A stretch of DNA of 64,000 bases. Origin: Taeniopygia guttata (taxonomy: Eukaryota; Chordata; Aves; Passeriformes; Estrildidae). A program made the translations under genes and the position numbers. Positions within the stretch are counted from its first letter, which is position 1. Each line of letters starts with the position of its first letter. This document shows, one piece after another, positions 40,801 through 52,938 of the stretch. The notes under the pieces are model-generated. The model was not told where the DNA came from. It saw only the letters and a program-made list of their open reading frames with translations, and made no database searches. Location of the stretch: NCBI RefSeq assembly GCF_048771995.1, contig NC_133027.1:59643501-59707500 (forward strand). The letters run 5' to 3'.

Positions 40801-42198
40801 ACTGATCAGTCTAATGCTTGAGTACATGGAGAGGAAAGCAGGAGTCCCACTTTTTGCCTGTGCTCTGTTCCTCTACTGTATATCCTGGTGATCTTCTAAA
40901 GTTGTTGTTTGTTTTTGTTTTTGTTTTTGTTTTTTTTTTTTTTAATAACAGGGAAGAATTCCATTTAAACGTTTTCTAGACAGACTGTAGCTTTTCTTTT
41001 CTCCTTTAGTGCTTCTCCGTTTAGTTCCAGAGTATCTATCTGTGGATAAGTATGATGATAAAAATAAACAAATCTTCACTCTATCCCATTCTTTTGTTGT
41101 TCAGCCAGAACTTTCTTATATAGAAAATCACTTTGAGGAATTGATTGGTTTGTGTGTGATAAGCTCCCCAGCACTAGTTTGCCGGCATCAAAGCACTGAT
41201 CTTTTTTCTTTTTTTTTCCCCTAATCCCTTGGGCAAATGTCATGGAAAGATACAGACACCTTTTTGTCAGTACTGAGTGGCAGACAACATGTAGCAAAAT
41301 TTCGAATTGCCTTGCAAAATTCTCATAACTCCACAATGCACTAAGTCACGATGAAGATATTTTTGGATCATATTGGGTGATATAAAACTTACTTCTATAA
41401 AAATTCCTGCATGCACAAGAACACATTTTTGGATACTTGTATATACACTAAATTAAATCTTTCAAAGCTTCTAAATGCTTCTAGGCATTGAATCACTTCT
41501 GATAAAGAAACTGAACATTAAATACATTTCCACATCATGTAATCATGTTTGAAATGTATTAGCTTAAAAAAAATTAAACTATCTCTGAGACACCAAAGTT
41601 TATCATTTTCAAATTTTTTATCTCTTTCACCAATACATGGAACCTGCTCTAGGGCAGAGATATTCCCAATAAAACCAAAAATATATAGGAGAAAAATAAG
41701 AACACTGTGAAAGCTCAGTGTAGTTTGACAGGATTCAACTAATCCAAATGTGTTGGAGAATGGCCGATTTACCATGACTTCACAAAATAAGAGAAGTGTG
41801 AGTGTTTTTGATGTCCTGACAATGTTCCTGAAAGATGCCTGAAGTGCTCTCTCCCTGATCCAAAACCAAAGCATATGCATCTGCATGCCTTCTCACAGAC
41901 ATTCTATAGATACTGAAGGCTAGATGACATCACATACCTTTGAGTGCATTTTCTCAGTTCACAGAGGTGTAAGCAGATGTTCCTGCTTCATTCAAAGCAC
42001 CTGTAAGACATTAAAGGGCTAGGTGATTTAAAAGCCGGTTCCAGTGCTGGGCATTACAAAGATTTAAAAATAAACCAAGGATGTTTCAGACAGTCTTGTT
42101 GTGCTTATACTCAAAATCTGAGTCACTAGCAATCAAAAAGTTTCAAGGTAACTGTTTATTTAACAGGACAAAAAACAAAACAAAAAAAAAAAACCAGT
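37869..42198. other. MYCT1-VIP intergenic segment 1, no gene seen
   Basis: AT-rich DNA with AATAAA hexamers at 38411 and 38452 that may belong to distal MYCT1 transcripts. An 18-nt A run lies near 39625 and a TTTTTG-type tract at 40904-40943. Open frames are short and unrecognised. No coding exon or RNA gene was identified. Confidence 0.5.
40904..40943. repeat. TTTTTG-type simple repeat and T tract
   Basis: Repeated gttttt units end in a 13-nt T run. It is low-complexity sequence in intergenic DNA. Confidence 0.85.
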
Positions 42199-42779
42199 TG
42201 TGCTGATTTTGGCTGGGGCTGGTTAATTGTCTTCACACTACTAGTTCAGGAGCACATTTTTTGGATTTGTGCTGAACACAGGATTGATAAAACAGAGAAG
42301 TTTTTGTTACTGCTGACCAGGGCTTATTGCAGAGCCAAGGCCTTTTCTGCTTCTCCTACTGCCACATGGCAAGGGAAGTTGGGGATGCACGGGAGGTTTG
42401 GAGGAGGCACAGCAGGGACAGGTGACCCAAACTGACCAAAGGGATATTGCAGACCACATTAGGCCATGCTCAGAATGTATAAAGTGCAGGGAAGAAGGAG
42501 GAAAGGAGGACATTTGGAGTGATGGTCTGTGTTCCCAAGTAACTCTTACCTGTGATGGGGCCCTGCTCTCCTGGACACCTGCCTGGCCATGGGAAACAGT
42601 GGACCAATTGCCTGTTTTTCTTTGCTTTTGTGCACAGTTTGTGCTTTTCCTAATAAACTGCTTTTTATCTCAACCCATGAGTTTTCTACCATTTGCCCTT
42701 CAGATTTTCTCCCTGATCCTGCTGCTACAGGAGTGAGTGAGGGGCTGAGTGGGCCTTGGTTGCTGGCTGGGTTAAACCA
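42199..42779 (+). mobile_element. Solo LTR of an avian endogenous retrovirus (ERVL-like)
   Basis: The element is about 581 bp, starts TGTGCTGATTTTGGCTGGGG and ends GGTTAAACCA, so it has TG...CA ends. It resembles a widespread avian LTR that I know from bird genomes: 'aactgaccaaagggatattg' near 42430, a TATAAA at 42478-42483, 'ggagtgatggtctgtgttcc' near 42515, AATAAA at 42652-42657, then 'tttatctcaacccatgagtt' at the U5 junction. No gag, pol or env sequence flanks either end, so it is a solo LTR left by recombination. No clear target-site duplication was found. It could still act as a promoter or poly(A) site. The family name is from memory and uncertain. Confidence 0.85.
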
Positions 42780-45700
42780 AAATAGTGAATCAAAAGAAAA
42801 TTAGAAATATACTGTATTATATATTGCTTACATAAGGGGGAAGTTTGCAAATGGGACACGCTAGACGCACAACTGAGGGCCTTGCTGCACAAGACCAATC
42901 TAGAAATAACTTGTTCACAATCTATCCTTAACCTTCCAAATGCTCTGGCTGGCTGCTGGTAGTTTAGTCTATATTGCTCTATTATTGGCTGCAGTGAGAT
43001 TACTCATATATTTAATAACTCTGTTGAATCAGAATATAATTTCATAAAGCACATCATTCCAGTTTAGGAATCCGGTTTATTTTGATGATAATTTAGGAAC
43101 AGAATTTTTATGTGTCAAATGATTTCTGTTTCTTGAAAGTTTCTTCCCCATGAAAACACATGACTACTCTGCTCATCTTGCCTGCCCAGTCTTTCTCTGA
43201 GAGAGTAAAATGTAAAAATGTAAAATGTAAAAATTTCTGTAGGGATATAAGGGTGATCCTTACATCCTTATGCAGACACATGAGAGGCTGACAATGAAGG
43301 ACATGGTGAATCAACACTTGGCCATTCCTTTCTATTATTTGATGTGAGAGCAGGGTTAGGAACCTCTGCATTACAGCTTTGTTTGAGTCTTGGTAGTTCT
43401 GTTGCTCAACAGAGGTTTTTGCATTATCTCATCTCTCTGGATTATGTGCCTATGAAATTGGATGACAGCAAGAAAGACTAAAAAGCTTTTCTAGAGTCTC
43501 ACTCTGGTAAAGATCACTTCTGGAGGGGCATTTTAGAGGTGGGTTTGAAAAGCAAAGAAGAGAAAAGAGAGTTCTAGAATCAGTCAGTCTCTCCCCTGAC
43601 TGTTGAGGCAAATATTACAATGATCCTGCTTGCAATCAAGATTGTTTGAAGACAAACTGTCCCCAGCAGAACAGTCTCTTACAGGCTTGTGAAAAGATGG
43701 CTTTTAATATTTACTGACTCTAGACACCATGAGGAATTGACAAAATGCATTATTCTGATAGATCCTGAGAAATGTCCTTTTGGGTTCATCTTTGTCTGGA
43801 GCTTTCTGGAGGACAAGGCAAAAAGGAGAGCGAAATTTTCTTAATTACTCCAGTTTCTGGCTTATTTTCATGCTCTTAAATTTGTACATGACATGCATTT
43901 CTGACTGACCCTGAGTAACCTTTTTTTTCCTATTAGGACAATTTTATTCGGCTATTTTTTTTTTTTATTTTTTGCACTTCTGCATGAAGAATTGTATGCA
44001 ACCTTATTAGTAAGCACAGTTATTTGCAAGGCAGTGTACATAGTAGGTAGCTAAAATATGACTACACTGCACATTACTGTGCCCTTCAGTTTCCAAACTG
44101 ACAATCACTAAGTTATTCCTAGCCAGCCAGTGGTAGTCAAGTTGGGAGATGCAGCCCTTGTTTCTGCTTGGGAGAAGCTGATCCTTGACCTTGTGTAGTC
44201 ACAGACACCTGAACCACAAGTTGTGCTAAGGATGAGCTTCCTGAGCCATAAAATTCTGGCTCTCCAGCAGAGATTTTGGATGGAGCAATGTGCATACGGG
44301 AATAGAGGCCAAGACAGGACTGTGGATTCAGCTTCAGTTTAAACTACCTTCTGTCTTTAAAAGCAAGCTACACTATTCAACATATTTGTTTCAAGATCTG
44401 AGGAAAGGGTAAACCTCCTTGAGCCAATTGTTCTGACACCATTTCGCTCTGGAAATCTTTGAACCCTGTGTTCAAAATTACAACAGTTATTGAGTAATGT
44501 CAATAGATAAAGAAGCCCTGCCTGGATAATCTTCTAACCATTCTGAAAAATCTTCCCCGTTCTTTCCAGGCTGAAGCTACTAGAAGCAACCTGAGAGCAT
44601 CTCTGAAAATAAACCAGGAAGAATACCTGCAACAGATGACCTTTTCTTTCCTTTTCACACCTAGTGTTACCTAGTGTGTCTGTGATATAATTTTCTATTG
44701 TGATATTGTGTGATTTCACATCTGTGGAAAATTTTTCTATTAAACCAGATAATATCTCAGGTCAGACAAAAAAAAATTACCTGTGACTTGGACTTCTGGA
44801 AGTGTACAGAATAATTATCTACTACTTGAAATAATACTTGAAAATCCTGTAGTTACATGCTGGAAAATAGCTACACAGTTATTTTTACTGTGCAGCTATC
44901 AATGTAACCAGACGATTGACACAGAGTAACCAGGAGCAAGATTCAAATCTATATTAATAACTTATGAATTCATGATTTCATACAATTTGAACAGAAAGTT
45001 TAGCAAATTTTAAGGTGCTAAGGTCCATGGCTTAAGTATAGCAACTAGCAACATTTTAATATTGACATTCAATAGTGCTGATTCTGGTGCTGAATGTTTC
45101 ACTTATTTCTGCAGAAATCACTTTAATTCATTTGTCACATTCAAAAATGCAAACAAACTGCAGATTACAATTATACACATACACAATGACAGCACACAGG
45201 ATGACTATCAAAAGTGTTGCTGTGCCTATTAATGTCTTTTATCTTTGTGATGATTGTCATTTCCCAAAATCTCTTGGAAACTTATTAGTATTGCATCTAT
45301 TCACCTTTAGTTAATAAAGGGGAATATATTGACTGTGGTGCTCTGTTTACTGGAACACTCTTAATGCTTCATATAAGATGGAAAGCATAATTAGCCATTG
45401 ATGTATTGGCCAAGAAGCCAATTAAACAAGATGTAGGAAGTTATCATTTTTTTAAGTGACCTGTGGAGTTGAACTAAATGATTAAGTTGGAACTCTATTG
45501 TCCATGAGGACTACAGAAACTCTTTCCAAAAAACAGTCAAGTCAAGTTCACATTATATAATTTATTAAGGATGATAAACTAACAAATTGATACTTTCTTC
45601 TATATGGCTTCTTTGTGGTAACTAAATGTGAATCTAGATTTCCACAGCCATAATAATGTACATTAGGCTTAGAGTAGTGCTAAGAGACAGCACGTTACAC

Positions 45701-46211
45701 TATGCTCTTTATACACATGGACAGTTTTAGAAAACCTCTCTCAGCTCTTTTTCCATGAAGACAATAGTGGTAATTGCTTGAGACTGAAGCATTTTTAGCT
45801 TGTTTCTGCTCTAGCTTTTAGATGGTTTCCTTTTTCAGCTTGGTAAATAAAGAACTTGTGATGATTAGGTCAGTTCAAGGGATAAAGTTATCTTGGCATA
45901 ATTAGCATCTTAAGATGAGCCTTCCAGCCCGACTGACGTGGGTTTTTTATATCCTGAGCTGGTATGTCTGCTCTCACAAGCTTCCAGACAGTGCAATAGT
46001 AGCAGTATTCACTGAGAAAGAAAAAAAGAATTTGGCCACGCAGTCTAGAACCAGTATCTTGTATTATACATGGGAAAAACAATCAATGCAAAATTGGGGA
46101 AGTATACCAGTGTTTTCAGTACATAACCCATGAAAGATTTCTATCATATAGTTGCAAATGTGTAAATGGACTAAATTCTCTAATACCTCATGGGTTCTTT
46201 TGCAAAATTGA
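42780..46211. other. MYCT1-VIP intergenic segment 2, no gene seen
   Basis: AT-rich DNA with T runs near 43921-43973. No open frame resembles a known protein, and no RNA gene or further repeat family was identified. Confidence 0.5.
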
Positions 46212-46613
46212 TGCCTTGAGAAGGCTGACCTAGAACAGAGGGTAGACAGAGCTAAAGAATAAAGTAGCTATTTATTGAAAGGACTCAATGGGTACACCTT
46301 GGGCAGTACAAGACCCCAGCCAGGGCTACACCCAAGATGAATACAAAATGGTCACAAAATGCACGACCAGTCACAGGGTCTCTCACTTTTATAAGTTCTG
46401 GTCTAGCATATTGGAGTTAATTGTCCAATTACAGCTTAGCCCATGAAGTCCCATCCTTCTTGTTTTTCTCTCTTCTGTCCACCATTGTTTATGCTCTTGG
46501 GCCTGAAATTTGGATCAGTTATTCTTGGGTCCTCAGCTAGAGAAGGAATTGTTTTGTCTACCTACTCTGTGAAAAGAGCTTACCATCCCCTAATATGAAG
46601 TTCAGAACTACAC
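46212..46613 (-). mobile_element. Probable solo LTR, second ERV family
   Basis: Read on the minus strand, the segment has LTR architecture: a TATAAA (rc of 46387-46392), then about 110 nt later an AATAAA (rc of 46271-46276), then U5-like sequence ending in CA at 46212. On the + strand 'ttattgaaaggactcaatgg' and 'gtccaattacagcttagccc' recall an avian ERV LTR, but I cannot name the family. No viral coding sequence adjoins it. The high-coordinate border is the weakest part, and sequence up to about 46.9 kb might belong to the same insertion. Confidence 0.5.
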
Positions 46614-49600
46614 ATTAAAGCAGTACAGAATCTGAAAAATATAAAATCTAAAACCTAAGACATCTGTATAGGAACTAGTTAAGGAGGCAAAGAGACTTTT
46701 AATATCTTGCCTGCATCTGCAGATGTGCCCCTTGTCATTACCATCATTAGTTTCCAAGCAAGCTTGGATTCCCCAAGATCCCAATAAACTTGCAGAACCG
46801 CATAAGGTGAGTGTCAATAGTGAATCACAGTGAGAAAGGCACCCTAGGCAGGTTTGGTCTCAGATTTCTAAATTTTGAACTCCATTATGGCACTGTTTAT
46901 GGGTTTTAGTTTTAACAGATAATCCAAATGGATTTTGGAGGTTATTTCTATTATTTCTATTTCTATTTCATTCCTTTTGTGCAGGTAGACACAAAAGGAC
47001 GTCCATAAGGTCCCATCCTGTAGGACAGGTGACAGGCCTCGGAGCATGGGGAAAATGTAGATCTCTACATGGGTTTTAAAGATTGTTCTTGGTATCTGTT
47101 TAGATAATTAGATATTAGCTTAGAGATACTTACACATGTAAGAACATCATAAAAAATAAAGTGATTTTTCAAAGGTTCACCATAGAAAATTCAGTTTTGT
47201 ATATCCAAAACCATGAAGAAAAGAGATGGGTGATAATGAATGGGAAATTCAGACAATGTTATGACATCTAAAATACACATTCTTGTCATATACAGAGGTC
47301 ATTTTAGATTTGCCAAGAAGAGGATTGGGTTGGAGGAGCTGCAGGAGGAAGGAAACATACCTGGTGATAAAAGAATCATCTGATCCTTAGCTGAAGTTTG
47401 AAGATTATAACTGTGCTGGTAGAAATAGGGCATATTTCAGATCTTGCTCAAAATAAAGAATACAACACAACCAAATCAGAAACTACTTTGCTTCCTGACA
47501 AACTTTGGATTATCATGTGGTTTTCTGGGCTTTAAGACAAATGGAATCCTTTAAACAAGTTAGGTGAGACATTAGAAGGAAATTGTTTTGAAAGAAAATC
47601 AGATCTATTAAAGCTCCTGTTAAAGCTTGCACAGTCACAGATACTCCTGTGGTATGAGTGCAGAATACATGTGTCTGATAGTGAGAGGGGAATGGCAAAA
47701 ACATCACATCCATGTTAAAGAATGAGAAGGAATTTGGACCGACACTTTTAGGACAGTTGTATATCATGAAACAGATGGACATGAAGTAGTAGTCCACACA
47801 CATACCAGAAACACATACAAACATATGGAGAAAGAAATATTTATCCCAAACTGCTCTGGAGTCTTCTAGAGAAGCTGAGACTGCATTTTGGGGTGAAGGA
47901 GCAGGGATATGAAAACACAGAACTATACTAGAAGCATTAGGAGTTTTCCCAGATAACATCCCAGGCAAGGGGGAAAGAACCTTGGAAGTATCACAGGAAT
48001 CAGCAGCTCTCTTGCATGCCTTTTGCTCATCATTACATCTACTCAGAAGTTTTAATCAAGCAGGTCTCTGACATGGATGCTGGTGACATCCCCACACATA
48101 TGAATGCAAGCGGTGGAAGTCTGTTTGGGAGTCATGGGCATAATCCAAAAGTTTCAGTGGTTTTGAAAGCTGGTTTTTAAAATTGTTAACCCACACAGAT
48201 TAATAATGCAAAGGTAACACCTGAAACAGGAGGAACTTGTTCAAGTGGTGTAGATAGTATCATGTCTGTTAATACAATTTATATGTTGTGGGAGTTTGCT
48301 TCAGTTGATAACTTTGCTCTGAAGATCCACACTTTTGACCTGAAAGCATGACTCAAAAAAGGCATGGTGAGAGAGGAAATGAAGGCTCCCCTGTTCCACC
48401 TGTGTGACCCTCCCACAGTCAGATTAGAGAAGGGCAGGTTAGATTATCAATTTTTTTCTTCATATAGAGTTTCTTGAATGAAACTTTCATCTGTTAACTC
48501 TTTTGTGAAAGTTGAAAAATCTGTTCTGTTAGCTGCTGACTATCAATCTGCTCTATAAGCTCTAAAAACTCATGGATCAATGTGCTATGGCCATGGGATA
48601 AAAGGCAGAATTTCTCAACTCATCCACAGCAACATGAGCTGTAATGCACAAGGGACATTCTGCTAACCCAATGATTCGTAAGAAAGAGCTCATGAGTCAG
48701 TAGAATTTTCCTTTTCTGATAGAATAAGAAAGTCCTAAAACAAGTCTCTTAGTATTTTTATCTTTTTTTTTTTTTTGGCCAAAAAAAAAGTTAATTCTAT
48801 TTCTGATGTAGTTCTCTTTTTAAAATACAATTACATGATAAATTTGGTAAATGCTAAGCAGGTCCTTCATGGATCTAAGCAGATTTCTCTCATCTAAGGA
48901 TTTGGCTTTAAGAGATTTTTAGCATATCAATTTCAGAACAGATTTACATGCTAAAAATAGTAAGCAAATCTAACTAACAAACCTTAGAACTCCCAATTTT
49001 ATTACTCCAGATGATTTAGCTATAATAATTATCACTTGATTTTTGTACATTGCACAAGTTTGTATACAAATGGTAAGACAAACTTTCAGAAAACTTTTGC
49101 TCTTTGGTCCATCTTGTCTATTTGGTTTCCCATAATTCTCATTCCTAAATATTGCAATTTTATAATTGTAACTTTTAAAATTTTAATATAATTGTAACTT
49201 TTTTGATTTTTTTTTTATCAAATGGAACATTAAAGAAGAAATTGAAGCAAAAATTGAGAGTAACCAAAAGATATTCGATAACACAAAAAATAAAGGTGAA
49301 AGGTTCAGTAAATGTGAGGGTGCTGTGCATCAGGATTCCTATAAAAACCACTGAAAAATAGTTGATTTCCCAGGAGTTGCCTGTGTTTAATTATTATCCT
49401 GGAGAAGCTCCCAAGCACTATTTTCTCCCAAGTGGAACTTTCCTGAAAAGGCACAGGTTTTCCAGTACAAAACAGTGGGTGCTACCATCTGAAAAGAGTT
49501 ACTCTACCTAGATCTTAGAGGACTCACTTAGGATGTCAGTGAAAAAGGGTCTTTTCTCCATCTCTCTGTTTCTAAAGAATTCTTTTTCTTTTAATGAATT

Positions 49601-50379
49601 ACTCTTATTAAAACTTTCTCAAATATGGAAATAGTATATGTAAGCTTTGGGGGGGAACAGTCGTAAAACATAGATTTTGGATTGCCTTCCCAAACCCTTG
49701 CTAGTCACCCCAAACCAATCTCCTTGAAAAACCTCTCGAGAAATGTGAGGAAGGACCAAGGAGAAAAGAGGGGGTGGCGTCTCTTCTTCAGTTTCTCTTT
49801 AAGAGGAGGAGATGGTGGCTTGCAGCAGGATGCTGAAGGGAAATGCAGGCAGTGTTAGTGCAACTGAAGAGTGCTTGGGGCATTTGGGGTCAATTCAAAG
49901 CTCCACTGGAGACTTCCTGAGTAAATAAGAGGAACCACTTGATCTCCCTATGACTCGGTTTCTTGTCTATAGAATAGGGAAAATAGGTGGTAATGTAAGA
50001 TTAGATGCACTACAGGTTTCTCAGATCGTTAAGGGAGCCCTGGAGAGGTTTCCTTATCAACACTGTCATCCCTAGATAGGTTCTGAGGCCGCTTTAGGCA
50101 TGTTGTCCAACCTAGTGTACTACCTGCAAAGAAAGGAAACAAAGTTACAGCAAACCAGATTCAGCAGGTACGGTGTGGGAGGGTGCAGTGCAGTACATCA
50201 CGGCCCCAAATGGTTCAGTATGGTAAGAAAGCCCTGTTTTGTCAGCGATTCTCCAATTTTTAGCCTACATACATATAGTCAGAGCACGCAGCCACCCATA
50301 CTGCACATAGACAGCAACTGACAGCAGACCTGTTTTTCACGTATCTCTTAGACTAAGCTGGCTGTTCTCCTCTTCCCTG
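46614..50379. other. MYCT1-VIP intergenic segment 3, no gene seen
   Basis: AT-rich DNA. A minus-strand 151-codon open frame at 47513-47968 matches nothing I know. A T/A palindrome lies at 48768-48789. No exon, RNA gene or named repeat was recognised. Distal regulatory elements of VIP may lie here but cannot be seen from sequence alone. Confidence 0.5.
48768..48789. repeat. Perfect palindrome T9-GGCC-A9
   Basis: A T run (48763-48776), GGCC and a 9-nt A run form a self-complementary 22-bp palindrome. This is low-complexity sequence that can extrude as a cruciform and is prone to sequencing and alignment error. Confidence 0.85.
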
Positions 50380-50720
50380 CCAGGGACGGCAGTCCGCAGG
50401 ACTCCTGCGAGACCCCCTCTACAGGCTGCGCTAGCTCAGGCTTGCTAGCGCTGGAAGGAAACTTCTTTCTTCGCTCCCTGCTGCCAGCAGCGTTTGGCTT
50501 TTCCCGCAGCGGCGCCCCCGGCGGGAGGGGACTGAGGAGGAGGAGAGGGGCTGGGAACCGGGGCTGAGGAGCGGGAGCGGGGGCAGCCGCCGCCCCCCGA
50601 ACCCGCCCTGGCCGCGGGGTCGCGAGTGCAGCCTCCCCTCGTCGCTCGCCGCTCCAGGCCAGGAGCCTGGGCAACCGCAGACTTGGCAGTGCCCCAGCCA
50701 CACGTCCCTGCGCCACCCAG
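50380..50720. promoter_or_regulatory. CpG-rich island-like block upstream of VIP
   Basis: A sharp switch from AT-rich to GC- and CpG-rich DNA, with dense CG from about 50455 to 50660 (for example gcagcggcgcccccggcggg). It returns to a mixed composition by about 50.8 kb. It is separated from the VIP promoter island by about 600 bp of AT-rich DNA. No TATA box or coding exon is evident, and the long minus-strand open frames are GC artefacts. It may be a separate promoter or a distal part of the VIP regulatory region. Confidence 0.6.
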
Positions 50721-50786
50721 GAGACGGCTTTCTCCTTCCCCTCTCCTCTTGCAAATAGTTCAGTAAAGATCATCGCACCCCTCCCT

Positions 50787-50806
50787 CCCCCCCCCCCCCC
50801 CCCCCC
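50787..50806. repeat. Poly(C) tract, 20 nt
   Basis: An uninterrupted run of 20 C, preceded by ccctccct. The minus strand is a G run able to form G-quadruplexes. Length calls here are error-prone in sequencing. Confidence 0.95.
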
Positions 50807-51234
50807 AGGTCGTGAACACGGCACAACCTGGGGCTCTAGCCGGGATATTTCTGAGGTGAGGGGAATACGGTGCATCAATGGATGCTTATCCCGCCATTCC
50901 GGAGCAGAATAGCTCCTTCGACCCCTAGTTATGTAGTAACAAGGGGAAAATTTCCTGAAATTAGACTACTGCAGGAACTCTGGTTTTAGTCACAGCTGTC
51001 ATCCGAGAAACAAATTTCCAGGCATTTTTAATCTAATTCACTTATTCTTTATGTAACCGAATTAGAAAATGTGATTAAGCATCGCAGAGTCTTCGGCATT
51101 GAGCTTGCCTAACCTTTAGTGAAACATGAAACAGAAAAACTTATTAGAAGTAAGAAAAAATGGTGAAATCGTCTGTATGGATTTGGCACAATCGTTACCG
51201 ATTGAGTAGGAGGATTAGAGGCACAAAAGCTCAA

Positions 51235-51275
51235 GAAAAAAGAAAAAAAAAAGAAAAAAAAAAGAAAAAAAAAAA
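51235..51275. repeat. A-rich purine tract
   Basis: Runs of 6-11 A are separated by single G, about 40 bp, pure purine on the + strand. It lies between the two GC-rich blocks upstream of VIP. Confidence 0.9.
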
Positions 51276-52289
51276 GAGGATGATGATCTTTACAGCAGAA
51301 ATTTTTCCGCGATTGTTTGGCAAATACTTCAGGGCAGGCTCCGAATAGACACGGTGCGATACTGAAGAGGTGCTTGCTGGAGCAGCGCCGTCCTGCTGGC
51401 CCGCCCGCGGGTCCCACGCCCACTTCCCCTGTGTTTCTTTCTCTGCCGCCCACAGATCTCTCTGAGGCAGGGATATTTTGAAGGGGAAAAAAATCAAAGG
51501 CTTGAAACCGATTCTCCCTTGCTGTGGCATCCCCGAGATTTGGGCCTAAGACACTTTAGAAGGAAGAGCTGATCCCCCTCCTGCTCAGGGGGGTTTAACA
51601 TACGCTCCCTGCGCGCTCCCTGCGCGCCCGTGCAGCGCCTGCCGGCGCTGGGATCCGCCGAACCATCACAAGCGCCCGCCGTGCTTGGCTGCACCAAGAG
51701 GCGCTTGGATGTGCGGGTGAATCCGCGTTCCACGAACACGCACGCACTTTAAACAAAATAGAGAAGAGTAGAAAAGACCCCGACACCTGCTAAAATCAAA
51801 CTAAAACCCGCAGGGAAATTTTGTTTTTCAGACCACTTCCCCGCGCACATCCGGCGGGAACCCCCGTCAGGGACTTGCATGCGCCGGGGACGGAGAGGGA
51901 TTAGTTTAGCACCGAAAGCCCAAGAGCTAGGGAAGGGAGCAACCCCGCGGCGCGGCAGGGGCTCCTCAGGGAAGCACGGGGGCTGGAGGAGTGCGGGATG
52001 GGGGCGGAGGGCCCCAGAGAGTGCAGCCGCCTTCGCTCCAGCTATCCCGGGTGCGGGCAGGGATGCACGGTGCGGCGTGCCAGCAGACCCCGACGGCCGC
52101 CTGCTCTCCCGACTGGCGAGGCGGAATCATCCCTCCGACGGGGCTCCGCTCCTCCAAAACTATGTCATAAACATAAATCAAATAATGGCCGAGGGGGTGA
52201 GGGGGAGGGGAAAGAGGTACGCGACTGCTCATGTGTTAAATATAAGTCTCTGACTGTCCTGAACAAAGCGACCGTCCCCTTGGGATGGG

Positions 52290-52316
52290 TGACGTCTCTC
52301 CAGTAACGTGATTGCT
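52290..52316 (+). promoter_or_regulatory. VIP: VIP proximal cAMP response element and adjacent conserved motif
   Basis: TGACGTCT at 52290-52297 is a CRE. It is followed at 52308-52316 by GTGATTGCT. The human VIP promoter has TGTGACGTCTTT and a downstream GTGATTGCT in the same order before its TATA box. This order and spacing support CREB-family control by cAMP, which is well established for mammalian VIP. The upstream half-palindrome CGTCA of the human element is not evident here. Confidence 0.85.
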
Positions 52317-52343
52317 TCTTCGGAAGCAGAAACGTGTAAACGC

Positions 52344-52350
52344 TATAAAA
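52344..52350 (+). promoter_or_regulatory. VIP: VIP TATA box
   Basis: TATAAAA in the context cgctataaaacgcgg, 47 bp after the CRE. It places transcription initiation at about 52370-52376, so exon 1 would be about 160 nt, close to the human exon 1. Confidence 0.88.
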
Positions 52351-52371
52351 CGCGGTGGCGCGGCGGGCAGC

Positions 52372-52534
52372 TCAGAGCGTGCGGCGAGACGGAGCCCTCC
52401 TCTTCATCCTCCTCCTCCTCCTTACCCTCTGCTGCCGCCGCCCCGGCAGCCGCGCAGCGGAGCAGGGCGCACTGCCCCAGCACCGCTCCGCTCCACGCCC
52501 GCCCAGCCAGACCCACCGACGGACTCGCGGCTCC
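52372..52534 (+). other. VIP: VIP exon 1 (5' UTR, non-coding)
   Basis: It extends from the start site inferred from the TATA box to the donor ctcc|GTGAGT at 52535. It contains no ATG, so translation starts in exon 2 as in other VIP genes. A CU-rich stretch of about 40 nt (ctcctcttcatcctcctcct) occupies the middle. Intron 1 (52535-52929) is short and very GC-rich. The exact start base is inferred and not observed. Confidence 0.8.
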
Positions 52535-52938
52535 GTGAGTAACTTTCTCCCCGCCACAGCGGCAACTTCCCAGCGCATGAAGAAGGATGTCCCCGTCCCG
52601 TACCCTCGCTCCTCTTCGCTCCTCCCGGACCTGCAGGGAAGCCATCCCGGCCGTCGGGGAGGGGGGAGAGATTCTGAAAGCCCAGGGCAGCTGGGGTGGT
52701 ACCCACCGCTGCCCCTCGCACCGGGCCGGGGATCGCCTTCGGGAATGCCAGCTCTCCCTGACCGCGGGCAGCTCCCCCGCCATCGCGACCCTGCTGGCCG
52801 GCGGCGTCTTTCGGGACAGGGTCCGGAGTTGGGAGCGGGACCGGGGCGAAGTCCCGGTGCCCCGGCGCGGGGCCAGCGGGTGCGGGCGGGCCGGGTCGGA
52901 GGGTGACGGCTGCGCTCTTCCCTCCGCAGGTGGCGGCC

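Noticed and set aside
47513-47968. 151-codon minus-strand frame in the MYCT1-VIP interval
   Set aside because: Composition is ordinary for random AT-rich DNA. No domain, signal or neighbouring exon was recognised.
50348-50878. 176-codon minus-strand open frame in the upstream GC-rich block
   Set aside because: Low-complexity Gly/Ala/Pro/Arg composition, including a Gly run translated from the C tract. It has no homology or splice context.
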